From positions 7,316,001 through 7,380,000 of the forward strand of contig CAJQUN010000009.1 in assembly GCA_907163345.1 (NCBI GenBank): a stretch of DNA of 64,000 bases. Reading direction: 5' to 3'. The notes under the pieces were generated by a model. It made no database searches. It saw nothing but the letters and a program-made list of their open reading frames with translations, and was not told the origin of the DNA. The stretch's first letter is position 1. Every line of letters starts with the position of its first letter. Made by a program: the position numbers and the translations under genes. This stretch comes from Haberlea rhodopensis (lineage: Eukaryota > Streptophyta > Magnoliopsida > Lamiales > Gesneriaceae). Shown here piece after piece: positions 9,421-20,089 of this stretch.

Positions 9421-10036
9421 GATGCAACAAAAGGAACTTACAGAGGCTGACAACCAACATTCACTGATCAATTGAAAAACAAGAAAGCAAAAACAGCACA
9501 AGCTTACAAGCTCAGAAGCTCTCAAGCTGAAATCATTCTTAAGCACGTCTTATTTGTAACATTTGATCATTTTAGGATCACTGTGCGCATCTTGTGTTTT
9601 CCATATTGAAAATCAGAAAGTGAGAAACATATTGTAACTGTCAGACAGAGTGTGTCTGAACAGATTGAGTGACTAGGAGTTTCAGATTGGTAGTGAGGTA
9701 AATCCAGTCTGAATCGGGTTTGTCCAACAGGATTATATAAATCAAAGTCTTCTAGTATAAACCTTCCTTAATTGGAAGAAGGGGAGACGTAGAAGGATTA
9801 CACCACCTTCGAACTTCCAGAAACATATCCTGTTTATCTTTTTTCTGCACTCGTTCTTTCTCACTAGCCATCGAGCCGTTCTTACATACAAGAACAGACC
9901 GTTCCGCACTTATATTTTCAGTGGTCTGTTTTGTACAAGAATTGATTAAGAAACAGATTTCTTTCACTCGAAGGATTAATTTTTAGAAGGAGTGTTCATT
10001 CACCCCCCCTCTAAACACTCCGGGCCGATCCTAACA

Positions 10037-10296
10037 TAGTTGAAGCTAATTATTAAAGTTTAAGGTCATTAGTTCAAATATACACCATAACATATATTTT
10101 AAATTTAAAAATATAAAAAAAAATTAAAATAAACCCTTGAACCGCCGGTTAACCGACGGTTCACGGGTTAGCAAAATCATGACCCTTAACCGGCCATTCT
10201 ATAGACGGACCGGTTACGGTTCCGACCCTTCGAACCGTTGACCACGGGCCGATTTCGGGCCGATTCAGGGTCGATGATGACCCTTGGTCGGGTCTA
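10037..10296 (-). mobile_element. hAT-like element fragment (one end)
   Basis: The segment from 10138 to 10296 is dense in AACCGG/CCGGTT and GGTTCG motifs, like subterminal regions of non-autonomous hAT elements. Its right edge (minus sense TAGACCCGACCAAGGGTC) abruptly interrupts a PMD-like reading frame. The left part is AT-rich and ends at the copia LTR, so the copia element probably inserted into it and the other end lies beyond the window. No target duplication could be checked. Confidence 0.45.
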
Positions 10297-11090
10297 GTAA
10301 TAGGAGAGATGTAACCCAGACGATGTGGCACGTAAGCTGGTGTATATGCCCTATTTTGATCAACCTCCACGTATTCGGAGTACAAGGCCATAGACATGCT
10401 CGGATCAAACAAAGTAAATGGAGAATAATTAGTGGATATCACGGGCGGCCTATAGACATCCTCTGCCATACTCATATTAAGGGAGACTGGCAATTGAGAT
10501 GTAGAAGCATCACCTATGACGTTTCCTCCAGTATTATGGTGGGATGTACTCGCCATTCCGGTGTATATGGAAGTAGAATGTATTTCAGCACTAACAGTAG
10601 TACCATCAACTGACCCAATATCCACATGAGTATGATTCCTCCTCATTCTCCTCCTATTAGACTGTTCTTCTTTCTGAGCACGCTGATCTACTTTGTCATT
10701 GAGAATGGTCACTGCATTATCACCGACAGAAATATAATAGTCCAATAATGCATTACAAACCTGTAAATCAGCCCGAGGCCTCGTTCGAGCACTGATGCTC
10801 ATGGATGCCAACTGATCAACCTAAAATATATATAAGAATATAATATATGTTAAAATACAGTAAATAATAATAAAATAATATGTTAAAGTATGTACCATGA
10901 GAGTATGATGGAAGCTTCCCCAGGTTGATACCCCGTATTCTGAATGCTGTCAAATAGTGATATCAACTGGCGTGTAATCCTATCAAACCACTCCATGTAT
11001 CCATCATCCGTGGTTATAGATGAAGTGATCGGTGGTCCAGTCGCATAACCCCCACTCCGATTGTTCCATTCTTCAATATATTTACTAAAA
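10297..11090 (-). pseudogene. Plant mobile domain (PMD / MAIL-type) gene, broken C-terminal part
   Basis: Minus-strand reading from about 11090 gives KYIEEWNNR and then YMEWFDRITRQLIS, the hallmark end of the PMD found in MAIN-like proteins and PMD transposons. A 75-bp AT-rich intron with GT donor (10895-10894) and AG acceptor (10822-10821) fits, followed by an open stretch (VDQLASMSISARTRPRAD...) of about 170 codons. Exon 1 changes frame near its end around TTTGACAGC, and the C-terminus runs into the hAT-like fragment at 10296. The N-terminal domain core is missing. This is therefore a fragment or pseudogene of a mobile or domesticated PMD gene. Confidence 0.6.
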
Positions 11091-11127
11091 AATGACTCTC
11101 AAGTCAAATGTAGGTCGTTCTCGACGA

Positions 11128-11307
11128 TCATGTCTGTGTAGCTGCCGGAGTTGCCCGAAAAATCATCGCCGCCGTCGGAAACATCCTTTGAAACAATGCC
11201 TCGTCGGAATCGTCACTTTCTTTGTCGGAGTCGCCTTCGACGTCCCCATCTAAGCCCTCGACGTCGCCGTATGCTTTCACTAGAAAAAATCGCCGCCATC
11301 GCCTCAT
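11128..11307 (-). other. Short unassigned ORF, 59 aa, acidic
   Basis: An ATG at 11307 opens 59 codons beginning MRRWRRFF and followed by an Asp/Glu/Ser-rich stretch (DSDKESDDSDEALFQRMFP). It is GC-rich compared with its surroundings and lies just upstream (minus sense) of the PMD fragment. It could be an N-terminal exon of that gene or of another transposon gene. I recognise no family. Confidence 0.25.
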
Positions 11308-11339
11308 TACGTGTAAATGTGTGTTAGTGTGCGTTGTGT

Positions 11340-11897
11340 TTTTAAAGAAGGGTTTTGACCGGTGCCCTTCTTAATTTTTTTTTTTTAAATTTCATTTTAA
11401 ATGAAAACTAAAAAGAACAAATTGTGCGGAAACCGTTATCTTCTTTACAAATTCATTTTGTGAAGAAATCGCCGGTTTATGATAATTGTGTAAGTCTTTT
11501 CTAAGTTATGGTAATTCACTAATTTGTCTTTTTTAATAATAAATATTTTGATAATTAAATCGTCTTTTCAGTGTCTTTCTATAAAAAATTCTTCTATACA
11601 CTGTATTTTTATATATCAAGATAGATGAATATATATCTAATATATATAATTATCATATAAAAACATTGGATGCAAAGAAGAATTTTCGATCTTCCTATCT
11701 TGGACAGTATTATTCCACGCATATCCTTCGTTCTTTTCAATCTTTTTTTAATTTTTTAATTATTATTTATAATTTCCTCGAAACACGACGCTCCATCTCT
11801 ATCTCCACCATTTTTCTTCAATTTCACTGATATTTTGAAAGAAAGTTTAATTTTTTAAGATCTGAAATACGAACTTTGAAAATAAGAAGACCTGTAG
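11340..11897 (+). promoter_or_regulatory. Upstream region of the RING ligase gene
   Basis: This is AT-rich non-coding DNA. Possible TATA boxes are TTTATATAT near 11609 and CATATAAAA near 11655. A pyrimidine-rich stretch (CTCCATCTCTATCTCC, about 11791-11806) resembles a 5' leader. The transcription start cannot be fixed from sequence. Confidence 0.35.
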
Positions 11898-13007
11898 ATG
11901 TCTTTGTCTTCGAATTTCTGGTGTTACAGATGCAACCGATTCGTTAGGGTTTCGACCCAAGATTCCGTCGGTTGCATCGATTGTAACGGCGGGTTCGTCG
12001 AAGAGATTGACACTTCCTCTCGATCTTCGCTCTCCGACTCCAGCAGCCACCGTTTTCCTGCAGCTGCCATGCATATGATGCAAAACCCAGATTCGAGCTC
12101 TGATCCAGGGTCGGCTTTGAGTCCGAGGTTGAGACGGAGCCGTAGGAATGGAGGAGATAGGTCGCCGTTCAATCCGGTTATCGTTCTCCGTGGTCCTAAC
12201 GATGACGGGGCTGGAAGGGAAGTTGCTGCTGGATTCGAGCTGTATTATGATGATGGAGCTGGGTTGGGTTTAAGGCCGTTACCTGCCAGTATGTCAGAGT
12301 TCTTACTTGGGTCGGGTTTTGACAGATTTTTAGATCGCTTGGCACAAATTGAGGCTAACGGGATTGCAAGAATTGAACGATACCCGCCTGCTTCTAAAGC
12401 TGCCATTGAATCTATGCCGATGGTCGAGATAAATGTGCAGCACGTAGCGCTTGAATCGCACTGCGCAGTTTGTAAAGAGTCCTTTGAGTTGGGGGTTGAA
12501 GCTCGTGAAATGCCCTGCAATCATATCTACCATCAAGATTGTATTTTACCCTGGCTTTCGTTAAAAAATTCGTGTCCTGTCTGTAGACATGAGTTGCCGA
12601 CTGATAATGAAAACATTAACCGTAATCCTGATGAGATGGAAGTGAATAGGGGTGTGAATGAAGTGGCGAATGATGATGAGACTGTGGGACTGACTATATG
12701 GAGATTACCAGGCGGAGGGTTTGCTGTTGGAAGATTTTCTGGAGGGAGAAGAGACGGAGAGAGGGAGTTACCTGTGGTGTACACAGAAATGGATGGTGGT
12801 TTTAACAACAACGGGGTTTCAAGGAGAATTTCACGGGGTTCTAGAGGAATCGTGTCAAGGGAGAGAACTGGATTGAGGAGGGTTTTGCATAATTTGTTTG
12901 CTTGTTTCGGTCGAGGTGGGTCATCCTCTAATTCTAGTTCGGATTCTAGAATGAGTCGGAGGAGTGGCTTGTTACCTTCCTTTAGCTCAACTTCGAGACA
13001 AATTTAG
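11898..13007 (+). CDS. RING-H2 E3 ubiquitin ligase with DUF1117 (RDUF family)
   Basis: This is a single open exon of 369 aa. Residues 5-36 form a zinc-ribbon (FWCYRCNRFVRV ... CIDCNGGFVEEI). Residues 189-229 are a RING-H2 finger with CAVC, CNHIYHQDC and CPVC in the right spacing. The C-terminal part starting near residue 263 (VGLTIWRLPGGGFAVGRF, then LPVVYTEMDGGFN) is the DUF1117 signature. That domain order matches Arabidopsis RDUF1/RDUF2, ubiquitin ligases linked to abscisic acid and drought responses, and the length is close to theirs. The ligase would pass ubiquitin from an E2 to protein targets; the substrate is unknown. All zinc ligands are present and no break is seen. Which RDUF paralogue it is cannot be settled. 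Confidence 0.93.
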   Translation: MSLSSNFWCYRCNRFVRVSTQDSVGCIDCNGGFVEEIDTSSRSSLSDSSSHRFPAAAMHMMQNPDSSSDPGSALSPRLRRSRRNGGDRSPFNPVIVLRGPNDDGAGREVAAGFELYYDDGAGLGLRPLPASMSEFLLGSGFDRFLDRLAQIEANGIARIERYPPASKAAIESMPMVEINVQHVALESHCAVCKESFELGVEAREMPCNHIYHQDCILPWLSLKNSCPVCRHELPTDNENINRNPDEMEVNRGVNEVANDDETVGLTIWRLPGGGFAVGRFSGGRRDGERELPVVYTEMDGGFNNNGVSRRISRGSRGIVSRERTGLRRVLHNLFACFGRGGSSSNSSSDSRMSRRSGLLPSFSSTSRQI

Positions 13008-13685
13008 AGGATGGGGTTACCAAGCTAATGGTGTGAGTGTATAAATTGGCTTGATGAGTTCTGGTGGAAGAGCTCTGCTTTTATTCAAAATATGTATAGC
13101 TGGAAGTGCAACTACTAAAGAATAACAAGTCTTGTTTTGTGCTGTGCTCTAGATTGCTGCTGCGGTGATATTTGGCTGATATCTAAGATGATGTGTATTG
13201 TGCAAAAACATGATACAAAATCGATGAAGTAGAGGGGGATAATATTTCTAAAATGGCAAGATTGGTTCTCGGATATGGGAATAGAAGGTAACCAACCAAG
13301 CTATTGGAACTTGAAAGAGTTCCTCTTTCCTTTTCGCATTTGCTTTCCTTAACAATTTTGCAAATGGTAGTTACTAATTTGCATGTGTAGCCTATGAAGC
13401 TTTTTTCTGCAGTATGGTGTATGGCCAAACTAATTGGTGGCTTCACATATAGAAACTTATACATTGTTGTGGAGAAGGCATATTTGTTTGTATTGTGTTA
13501 TCACACGGTTGATAAATTTCGATATGTAAACAAAATTCTGATGAAGTTGCAGTTGATTTTGTCTCTTTAAAAGGTTGAATTTTGGATTACATCATGTTGA
13601 TTTATTGTATAAATGTGGGAGGAGAAATGTACTCGTAGAGTCGATCATAAATGGTTTTGTAGGTTAAGTTATAGTATGGAATAAT
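13008..13685 (+). other. 3' flank of the RING ligase gene
   Basis: This is probably the 3' UTR followed by intergenic DNA. No coding potential was found. The bases 13681-13685 (ATAAT) are the left target duplication of the next solo LTR. Confidence 0.5.
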
Positions 13686-14397
13686 TGTTGGATTTTCAGC
13701 CTTAATGAATTAATATTAAGCAAGATGAAAATGGGCTTAATGAATTGAAATTAAGCAAAGAAAAATCGAACGAAGGAAACGAGGCAAAAATTAGAGTTTT
13801 TCGGGCGCATAACGGGTCACCGAAACTGCCTGGGAAAAACCCCGAGCAGTAGGGGCCTAGGCTTCCCTGTATGCGCCTAGGACTGCATGGAAAATTATTT
13901 CCAGGCAGTGTGTGTTGCGTCTAGGCGCAGCCACAAGTTCTGCGCCTATGCGACTGTTCGGTGAATTTTCTGAACCATTACACCATTTGGCGTGAAGATG
14001 TGATTTTTCATGAATGGTTGCCTCCAAATAGAGTCTTTTGATGACATCTTATGGCCTAGTATACATACAACATCCCATCATTGAAATTGGGAATCAGATT
14101 TTTGAATTTTACACCCAAAATTCCAAGAGAAATAGCAAGATCAAAAGCATTTCTGCGTCATATTCATTTGTTCTTGAAAAGGGAGTTTGCAACCTTTGTG
14201 GTTGATGTTCTTGTGATTTGGTGTGCTACAATCATAAGAGAAGTCGTATCTTGGGAGAAGATTGCCACAAACCGAAAGCACATTGTGCGAGGCAACTTCC
14301 TCTTAAGGACAAAGTTTTACACACTTACCTCGACTTAAGACGTTCATAATTTCTTTTCCATAAAGCGCAGACGGAATCTCATACAATGCAAACAACA
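13686..14397 (+). repeat. Solo LTR with 5-bp target duplication (712 bp)
   Basis: It begins TGTTGG, ends CAACA, and is flanked on both sides by ATAAT (13681-13685 and 14398-14402). No internal retrotransposon sequence is attached, so this is what is left after LTR-LTR recombination. The body contains GCGCCTAGG-type repeats and an ACCTTTGTGGTT ... TTAAGGACAAA block, also seen in the LTRs near 46700 and 47100, so these belong to one family, probably Ty1-copia from the TGTTGG/CAACA ends. Confidence 0.8.
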
Positions 14398-14402
14398 ATA
14401 AT

Positions 14403-14987
14403 TTTCGAAGAGCCTGGGATAGTAATAAAAGGGAATAGTTTTTGGTTTACGTGATTTGGCAAATTTAAGTTTCATAAAACACTAATTGAAATCTTATTTA
14501 ATATAGGAAAGAAAAATATCCCTTCGAAAGACGAAAAAATAGACATGTCTTTTTTGTGTCTTTGTTCTGGTCTTTTATTATTGGTGTTGCATAAAATATT
14601 CTGGTTAGACTCTTGGCAATGCACAGTCTTGGATGTGTTCATGCTAGATAAATAAGGACATCTTTGAGAATAAACAAGTAGTTGAGGTAATCTTTGGTAG
14701 AGCTTACTTCCCCTATTTCCGAATCATAATGTTTGATCAGCACTGTATCATGAATAATTGAGAGAGGGCAATAGGAACATTTGGAGAAGGGTTATAGTTA
14801 AAGTTTAAAGATATATCCATGCACTCATATCCTCAGATTCGTTCGCCAAGCCATTTATTCGTTAAAAATAAATAACTCATAATCTGATAAGCACTTGCAG
14901 AGGATCCTGCCGCGGCATCAGCAATCACTGTTGATTACCCTTTATCTGAGCAGGAGACAAGGTAGTGGCCCCCTGTAGTGACAGATA
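14403..14987. other. Intergenic, nothing recognised
   Basis: This is AT-rich DNA without a convincing reading frame, repeat or RNA signature. Confidence 0.5.
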
Positions 14988-15422
14988 GGTGTAAACGAAT
15001 CGAACGTGTTCACGAATTTTTCGAGCTGGCTCGAAAATTTTTTGAATCGTATTCGAAATTCTCTAATTCGAGTCAAACTCGAACATGTTCAAACTTTTCT
15101 TGAATCGAACACGAACCCAAATTAATTTGTTCGATAGTTCGATAGCAGCTCGCGAAATTTATTTTATTAATATAATATAATTGTATATTAAATAAATATA
15201 TTAAAAACCTTTCGGGTATTTATTTTCGAGCAATAGTTCGAATATCTCGCGAATATGTTCGAATATTTTCTAGCCGAACTCGAACTCGAACTTTGATTTA
15301 AGCCAAACTAGAGCCAAATTTTAAAACTATTCGAACTTCGAATCGAACTCAAGCTCGAAAATAACCATTTCGAGCCGAAAACGAGACTTAAATTTTTATG
15401 CATATTCGGCTTGTTTACACCC
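14988..15422. mobile_element. TIR element rich in TTCGA/CTCGAA (MITE, hAT-like ends)
   Basis: The left end GGTGTAAACGAATCGAA and the right end, read in reverse as GGTGTAAACAAGCCGAA, form imperfect terminal inverted repeats. The interior is packed with TTCGAAC/GTTCGA motifs on both strands and has no coding capacity. Such GGTGTAAAC elements are common plant non-autonomous DNA transposons. No clean target duplication was found. Confidence 0.65.
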
Positions 15423-15599
15423 GAAATAAGTATTGATCTCTTATAAGTGAGCAGGGTGAAATACAAAAAAAAATGGGATTTTTGGCATCAAGACTAGTTC
15501 TTCTTTTTATAGTGTCCCTTTCTCACTCAATAGATATATCCAGTCTTCGGTAAGGAAGCATAGCAGCACCAGGGGAGTCCTATTCGCATCCCTGGTTCC

Positions 15600-16350
15600 G
15601 GCTCTCTGGAAGAAGAGTATAATTCCCTCTAAAGTTGAGTAGGGTCAAATAATGTTCGGATTCAAACAAGAGGTGACATTCTTAGAGAATAATATTTGTA
15701 TCCAAAATAGAATGACCAATGAGGACGTATTTGTTTACTTGGAGGGTCAAGTTTGGAATGATTTGGATTGTCAGAATAACCATTAAGAACACACTTTACA
15801 ACCGATGACTCCTGGTATCAAGCACAAGGAACAAAAGGATGGAAAGGCTTGTTTTATAACATTTAACAGAATTCAGAAATCTAAGCACTTTGGAAGGCAT
15901 TTGGTTAACGAGAAAGGACGAGGTTAACACCATCTTGCAAAGATACTTGTTGTGGGGGGTGGGGGTGGGGGTGGGGTATCTATTCTGAAACATAAGGGAC
16001 CTAACCGCCACTAAAGATGTCAATTTTTTCCTCTCTGAAATGCCTTTATTGAGGTTTGTTGGAACAAGAACTTATGGTGTGTCTGAATAAGAAGTTTGAT
16101 GAATGATTTCCATGAGTGGATGCATATCCTTCTACAGCTGATTTTTTACCATACGGAAATTTTAAATGATTTTCCGAGTTTCTGATTTTTCTTCGGTGGA
16201 TAAACACAACAAACTTTTGTGTGATCATCAATGAAACCAACGATCCCTGATACATTTTTCACGCAAGATGTTCCCCAAATATCATTGCGAATCACTGAGA
16301 AAGCACTAGGAAGTCGGGTTTGTTAGAAGTTTGAACACTGGCGCCTATAC
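15600..16350 (-). pseudogene. Ancient Ty1-copia integrase relic
   Basis: Minus-strand reading around 16310-16190 gives FSVIRNDIWGT and GFIDDHTKVCCVY, recognisable as the start of the copia integrase core with its first catalytic Asp. Further along, LVNQMPSKVLRF matches the later integrase region, and weak matches continue into the linker. Several frame changes and stops interrupt it, so it is long dead. A G-rich tract lies within it. Confidence 0.6.
15954..15976 (+). other. G-quadruplex-forming motif
   Basis: Four G runs of 6, 5, 5 and 4 bases are separated by single T residues, a textbook intramolecular G4 pattern. It lies inside decayed integrase sequence, so a function is not implied. Confidence 0.75.
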
Positions 16351-17276
16351 TTTGAACTTGTTATGCTATGTTATTCACAAAAAAATATTAAGAAACAGTA
16401 CAGCTTTTACTTGATTTTTCCCCTAAAAATATGTGATTACAAAATTAAGTATAGTATAATACCTAGGCATTTTCATACAGTGATTGAGATATTCTTGTAA
16501 AATGTGTACCAAAACTTTGATGGTTATCAGATTATTGGGATATTCAAGTCCAATAATGTGTAGCTTGAAGTTGAAAGACGCTACAGTTTAAGAACCTTCG
16601 AAGAAACTCTATTGATGACAATTGACAAGGAGTGTCGTCGATGACTTCGGTTTGAAGACCTTTTTATGGTACTGAGGGCTTCAATTAAATGCTTGAAGAC
16701 CCTTCATCGATAATAATGAAGGTTATTTTGAAGTTATATAATTTCCTTTTTTAAAAAAAAAAATTGTTGAATTTAGTTGGGTTTTTATAATTTTAAAAAG
16801 CATTTGAAAAATAAAATATCAAGAAAATAGTGGAAGCCGTCTCGACCTTTTGGTACTTTTTTCGTTTTTTTTTCCAAAAAGAAAATTAATATGTAAGACT
16901 GTCTTAAAATCCATTTAAATATAAAACATAACTGCTAATGATTATGACATGTATTCTGATTTAGAACTACGTGTTGATTACGTACTATCAACACACTAAA
17001 TGATAACTAATCATCCATTACAAGTTGGTTGTGACCAATTTGAAGTTTGAACATGTTCATGCCCACTTATCCCAGTTGATCAAGCCACAGGCTAACACTA
17101 AATTCTCTTGATACTAGGTGGATTTTCAACAAATTAGAGAGATGCCATCTACGAATTTTAAGGAGGAAATATAAACAGCAACCATGCATAGATCATCATC
17201 TCAAGTGTCGCCGAATCAGTAGGCTTAATAGCTTGAAATGATATCTATCACAATATGGCTCGAAAACGAGTGCTAC
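16351..17276. other. Intergenic and downstream of CBSX6, nothing firm
   Basis: This is non-coding AT-rich sequence with A/T homopolymers near 16750 and 16865. The part next to 17277 should hold the 3' UTR of the minus-strand CBSX6 gene. Confidence 0.45.
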
Positions 17277-19021
17277 TCACGATGTGGAGTGGGTTTCGGA
17301 AATGATTGTGGCAGTCTGTCTGGTCACTGCAGCCAATATATCAGCATATCCAACCACGCCAACTAAACTATCTTCTATTTCCGCCTCCGTTACCCACACA
17401 TGGGTTGCACGGTGCGACAGCATTTGTGCCATGACAGCAGCCAATGAACTCGTTACCTTACAGGTCAAAGGAGCAGTTCTACCACGATACATGCTCCTAC
17501 CAACTCCAAAATTTGGATTGGACGAATTATTAACAAACCCCATACTTCTGCTACTGAATTTTCTTGGCCTATTTGCCCCACCACCATTGGTTAAATCGGT
17601 CTGAGCAGCCATTTCATTAAGTGCAGTATCAGGAAGCAATCTCGAATTCATGTTATCTTCAGCCCCCATAACAAACTGTCCAGCTGATAAATTAGCCAGT
17701 GCCCATGCAGCAGCCAAGTAGTCACATTTCCATAGTTTAGATGACGAAATTTCACCGATGATCTTGCATTGGCCGTCTGGTGTTTGCTCCACAACTGCCA
17801 CAGCAGAAGGTTCACAGGGAAGCTTTTTGGTGGAATCAATTGCTGGGCATGATGCTTCGATGCTGCTATAGTTTGGATTGATTGCTCCAAGGGTGGAAAT
17901 AGAAGAAAGAGGTATAGGGGCCAAGGCACCAAGGCAACCAATGAGGAAGCGAAGTACATCTTCTCTTGATAGGCAGCAAAATTTGTCCTGGATGGAGGAC
18001 GTTGAAGACGATGATGGTCGAGTAGCATTACCAACAGGGTTCAAACTGTTGCATGAAGAAGGATCTACATTTTTTAGCCACTTTCCATTGTAAAGAATGG
18101 AAAAGCGCTTGGTCATTCCTCTCCACACTAAACTCTTGGGGACAAGGACTCGCTTCACGCCTTGTTTCATCATCTCCAAAACATCCATCAATCTGGAACA
18201 ACAAGGAACCACCGGAAATTTTCTCACTTTTGGACTTCCGCATGAGGTTTTACGGGCCTAAAGTCTACGTTAATTTTTCATGAAGTGGACTAAAATAAAT
18301 CTGCAATATTTGGATTCATGTATGTGTACCCTTGTGATATGCGAAGCAATGAAGAGATATGGCATTACATGAAAACCCCCCAAAAAAAAAAAAAGACTCA
18401 TGGGTTCAAAGCAACTATAAAATTTCAACTCTCTCATGCCAGAATAACCTTGTATTTGAAAACCATAAGGTTTTACACAGTAAGAAAGCTAGATATTTAA
18501 ACCTTACGGTCGCATTTGAGCAGGGAGACTACAATAGGAAAAAATAACAATCATCATATCTTTCACATCAGTGGATTATTGAAAACAAAATAGAAAAGAA
18601 GGGAAAAGCAGACCGGACAGGAAGTTGATTATAATAAGAAACTGGGTAGGAAGGGAAGAGGTGAAGGGGTGACCAACCTTGTGCCAGGATCAACAACCTT
18701 GAGAGCGGCATTGTTGGGGATCACAACCTCAGAAACAGGGGTTTTAATGGCTTTATCCTGATCAAACAAAGATTCTTCTCTGGACAAGAATGCCACAATA
18801 TCCAGGGCATTAAGGATGCCAACAAACCTTTGTTGCCTCGTTTCAGCATTCTCCATCACACACTCCTGTGATTTCTTCTTCCACACCAGAATGCCTCCTT
18901 CCGAGGATTCCCCAATGGCGCCAATGGCAGCTTCCACTGTCTCCGTATCAGCAAACTCTGATAGCTCAGGCTTTCCCACTGTAAGATCTCCCACCACATG
19001 GTACAAAAACACTGATGCCAT
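17277..19021 (-). CDS. CBSX6: CBS domain-containing protein CBSX6, two coding exons
   Basis: Exon 1 is 19021-18678 and exon 2 is 18192-17277, joined at GT (18677-18676) and AG (18194-18193) in a 484-bp intron. Together they give 419 aa, close to the about 425 aa of Arabidopsis CBSX6. The start MASVFLYHVVGDLTVGKPEL, the block RQQRFVGILNALDIVAFLSR, the exon join at DPGTR/LMDVLEMMKQGV, KFCCLSREDVLRFLIG, KLWKCDYLAAAWALANL and the C-terminal MAQMLSHRATHVWVTEAE are all recognisable. The four-CBS architecture suggests binding of adenosine ligands; relatives CBSX1/2 regulate thioredoxins, but the role of CBSX6 is not established. There is no transit peptide-like N-terminus and no disruption is seen. 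Confidence 0.95.
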
Positions 19022-20046
19022 CCTCTCTACAGTAATCCAAAAAATTAGCTATTTCCTTCTTGTGGACTGATTTAATCTAAAATTGCTCCAATGTTATTGG
19101 GAACGGTAGTTGGTTATTATATTAATATTTAATTTTAATTGAGTGACTTACCTGTCGCTGACGGAACAGCCCTCGCAACAAGCAATACTATATTACTACA
19201 GACTCATGCATTCACAAGGCATATAACATTTTGTCCATCAGATAGCATTCATGTCTAAGTGATGGACATAGCATTCATGTCTAAAGCGGAAGCACCTTGT
19301 TCGAGGTATGGAAAACTAGGTCTAGTTCACTTTCTCTGTAAAGATTCAATTACCAGATCAAGGACTGCATAACACAAAGAACCAGCTAAGGATTGAGAAA
19401 AGAATTTGGGCATGGGCAGTCTGTTCCAAGTGTTTCGCAAATATTAATGCTTTGGTGACTTGTTGAATGCCTATTTTACTTAGGATTTCAATTGTTAAAT
19501 CATTTGACTAGTTTATATGGACGGCTAAGTGGATAGGTTTCACACAAACATCATTTTCAGTATTTTCACAAGTACATGAATGAATTATTGTTGACTCAGA
19601 GTCTCAAATAACGATCAACTCAAAATTGGCATGCTTCTTCATTTCAAATTAATAATCGCTCGAGAATCCGACGGACTGTACACTAGCTAGCAGGAAGAAG
19701 TCTAGGAACTAGTGGCGATCAAGGCCAACATTAAATTTCAGGATGAGATTCAGAAATCAGAAAAATTAAACGCAATCGGACAAAAACTCAGCAAAATGTA
19801 TCAAAATCAGAAATCAATCATCCATGGCTTCAGAAATCCGAAATAACACAGTACTAGATCCTACCTATACGCGAAGGATCCGGTAAAAGGAGCGGTGAAA
19901 TCCGAAGAGGTGGGAGAAATCTGATCGTTCTGAGGTCGAAACAAAGTAAAAATAAGAGAATAAAATCTGAAATCTAATGAAACAGAGCAAAAAGGTGGAA
20001 GCTATTTTGCGAAGCGATCGAAACACTAATTTTTGCTGTTCCACTG
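19022..20046 (-). promoter_or_regulatory. CBSX6 5' UTR region, probably with intron(s)
   Basis: Donor-like sites on the minus strand, CAG/GTAAGTC near 19152 and TATAG/GTAGGATC near 19869, suggest one or two non-coding 5' exons separated by introns between the TATA box and the ATG at 19021. Exact acceptors were not fixed. No other gene is seen here. Confidence 0.4.
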
Positions 20047-20056
20047 CTTTTATATA
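20047..20056 (-). promoter_or_regulatory. TATA box, probable CBSX6 promoter
   Basis: TATATAAAAG on the minus strand is a near-ideal plant TATA box. It would place transcription start near 20015, leading into the proposed 5' UTR exon. A MITE begins 33 bp upstream. Confidence 0.6.
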
Positions 20057-20089
20057 AAGTAATAAAATAAAATAAAAAAAGAATGCTAA

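Larger units (their letters stand above)
1..10036 (+). mobile_element. Ty1-copia retrotransposon, Sirevirus type, 5' LTR cut by the window edge
   Basis: This is an LTR element in the order LTR, primer-binding site, gag, protease, integrase, reverse transcriptase, RNase H, extra ORF, polypurine tract, LTR. Integrase before reverse transcriptase defines Ty1-copia. A long gag with a coiled-coil tail after the zinc knuckle and an extra ORF between pol and the 3' LTR are Sirevirus traits (family knowledge). The window begins about 813 bp into the 5' LTR, judged from the complete 3' copy. The two LTRs differ in the shared part by only about six substitutions, one 16-bp deletion and a C-run length change, so the insertion is recent. 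Pol carries several breaks, so this copy should not be autonomous. Confidence 0.93.
8788..10036 (+). repeat. 3' LTR (1249 bp, complete)
   Basis: It runs from TGTTAG to CTAACA, perfect 6-bp inverted ends. The last 436 bp match the window's first 465 bp. It holds a promoter (TATAAAAG at 9413) and a set of direct repeats in U3. Only the right flank (TAGTT...) is visible, so the target duplication cannot be tested inside the window. Confidence 0.96.

Noticed and set aside
15660..15780. Plus-strand EVTFLENN reading as a copia linker motif
   Set aside because: The neighbouring integrase relic is on the minus strand, and minus-strand matches are longer; the plus match is probably chance.
18318..18547. 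Small plus-strand frames inside the CBSX6 intron
   Set aside because: Short, no family, and within a well-supported intron of the opposite strand.
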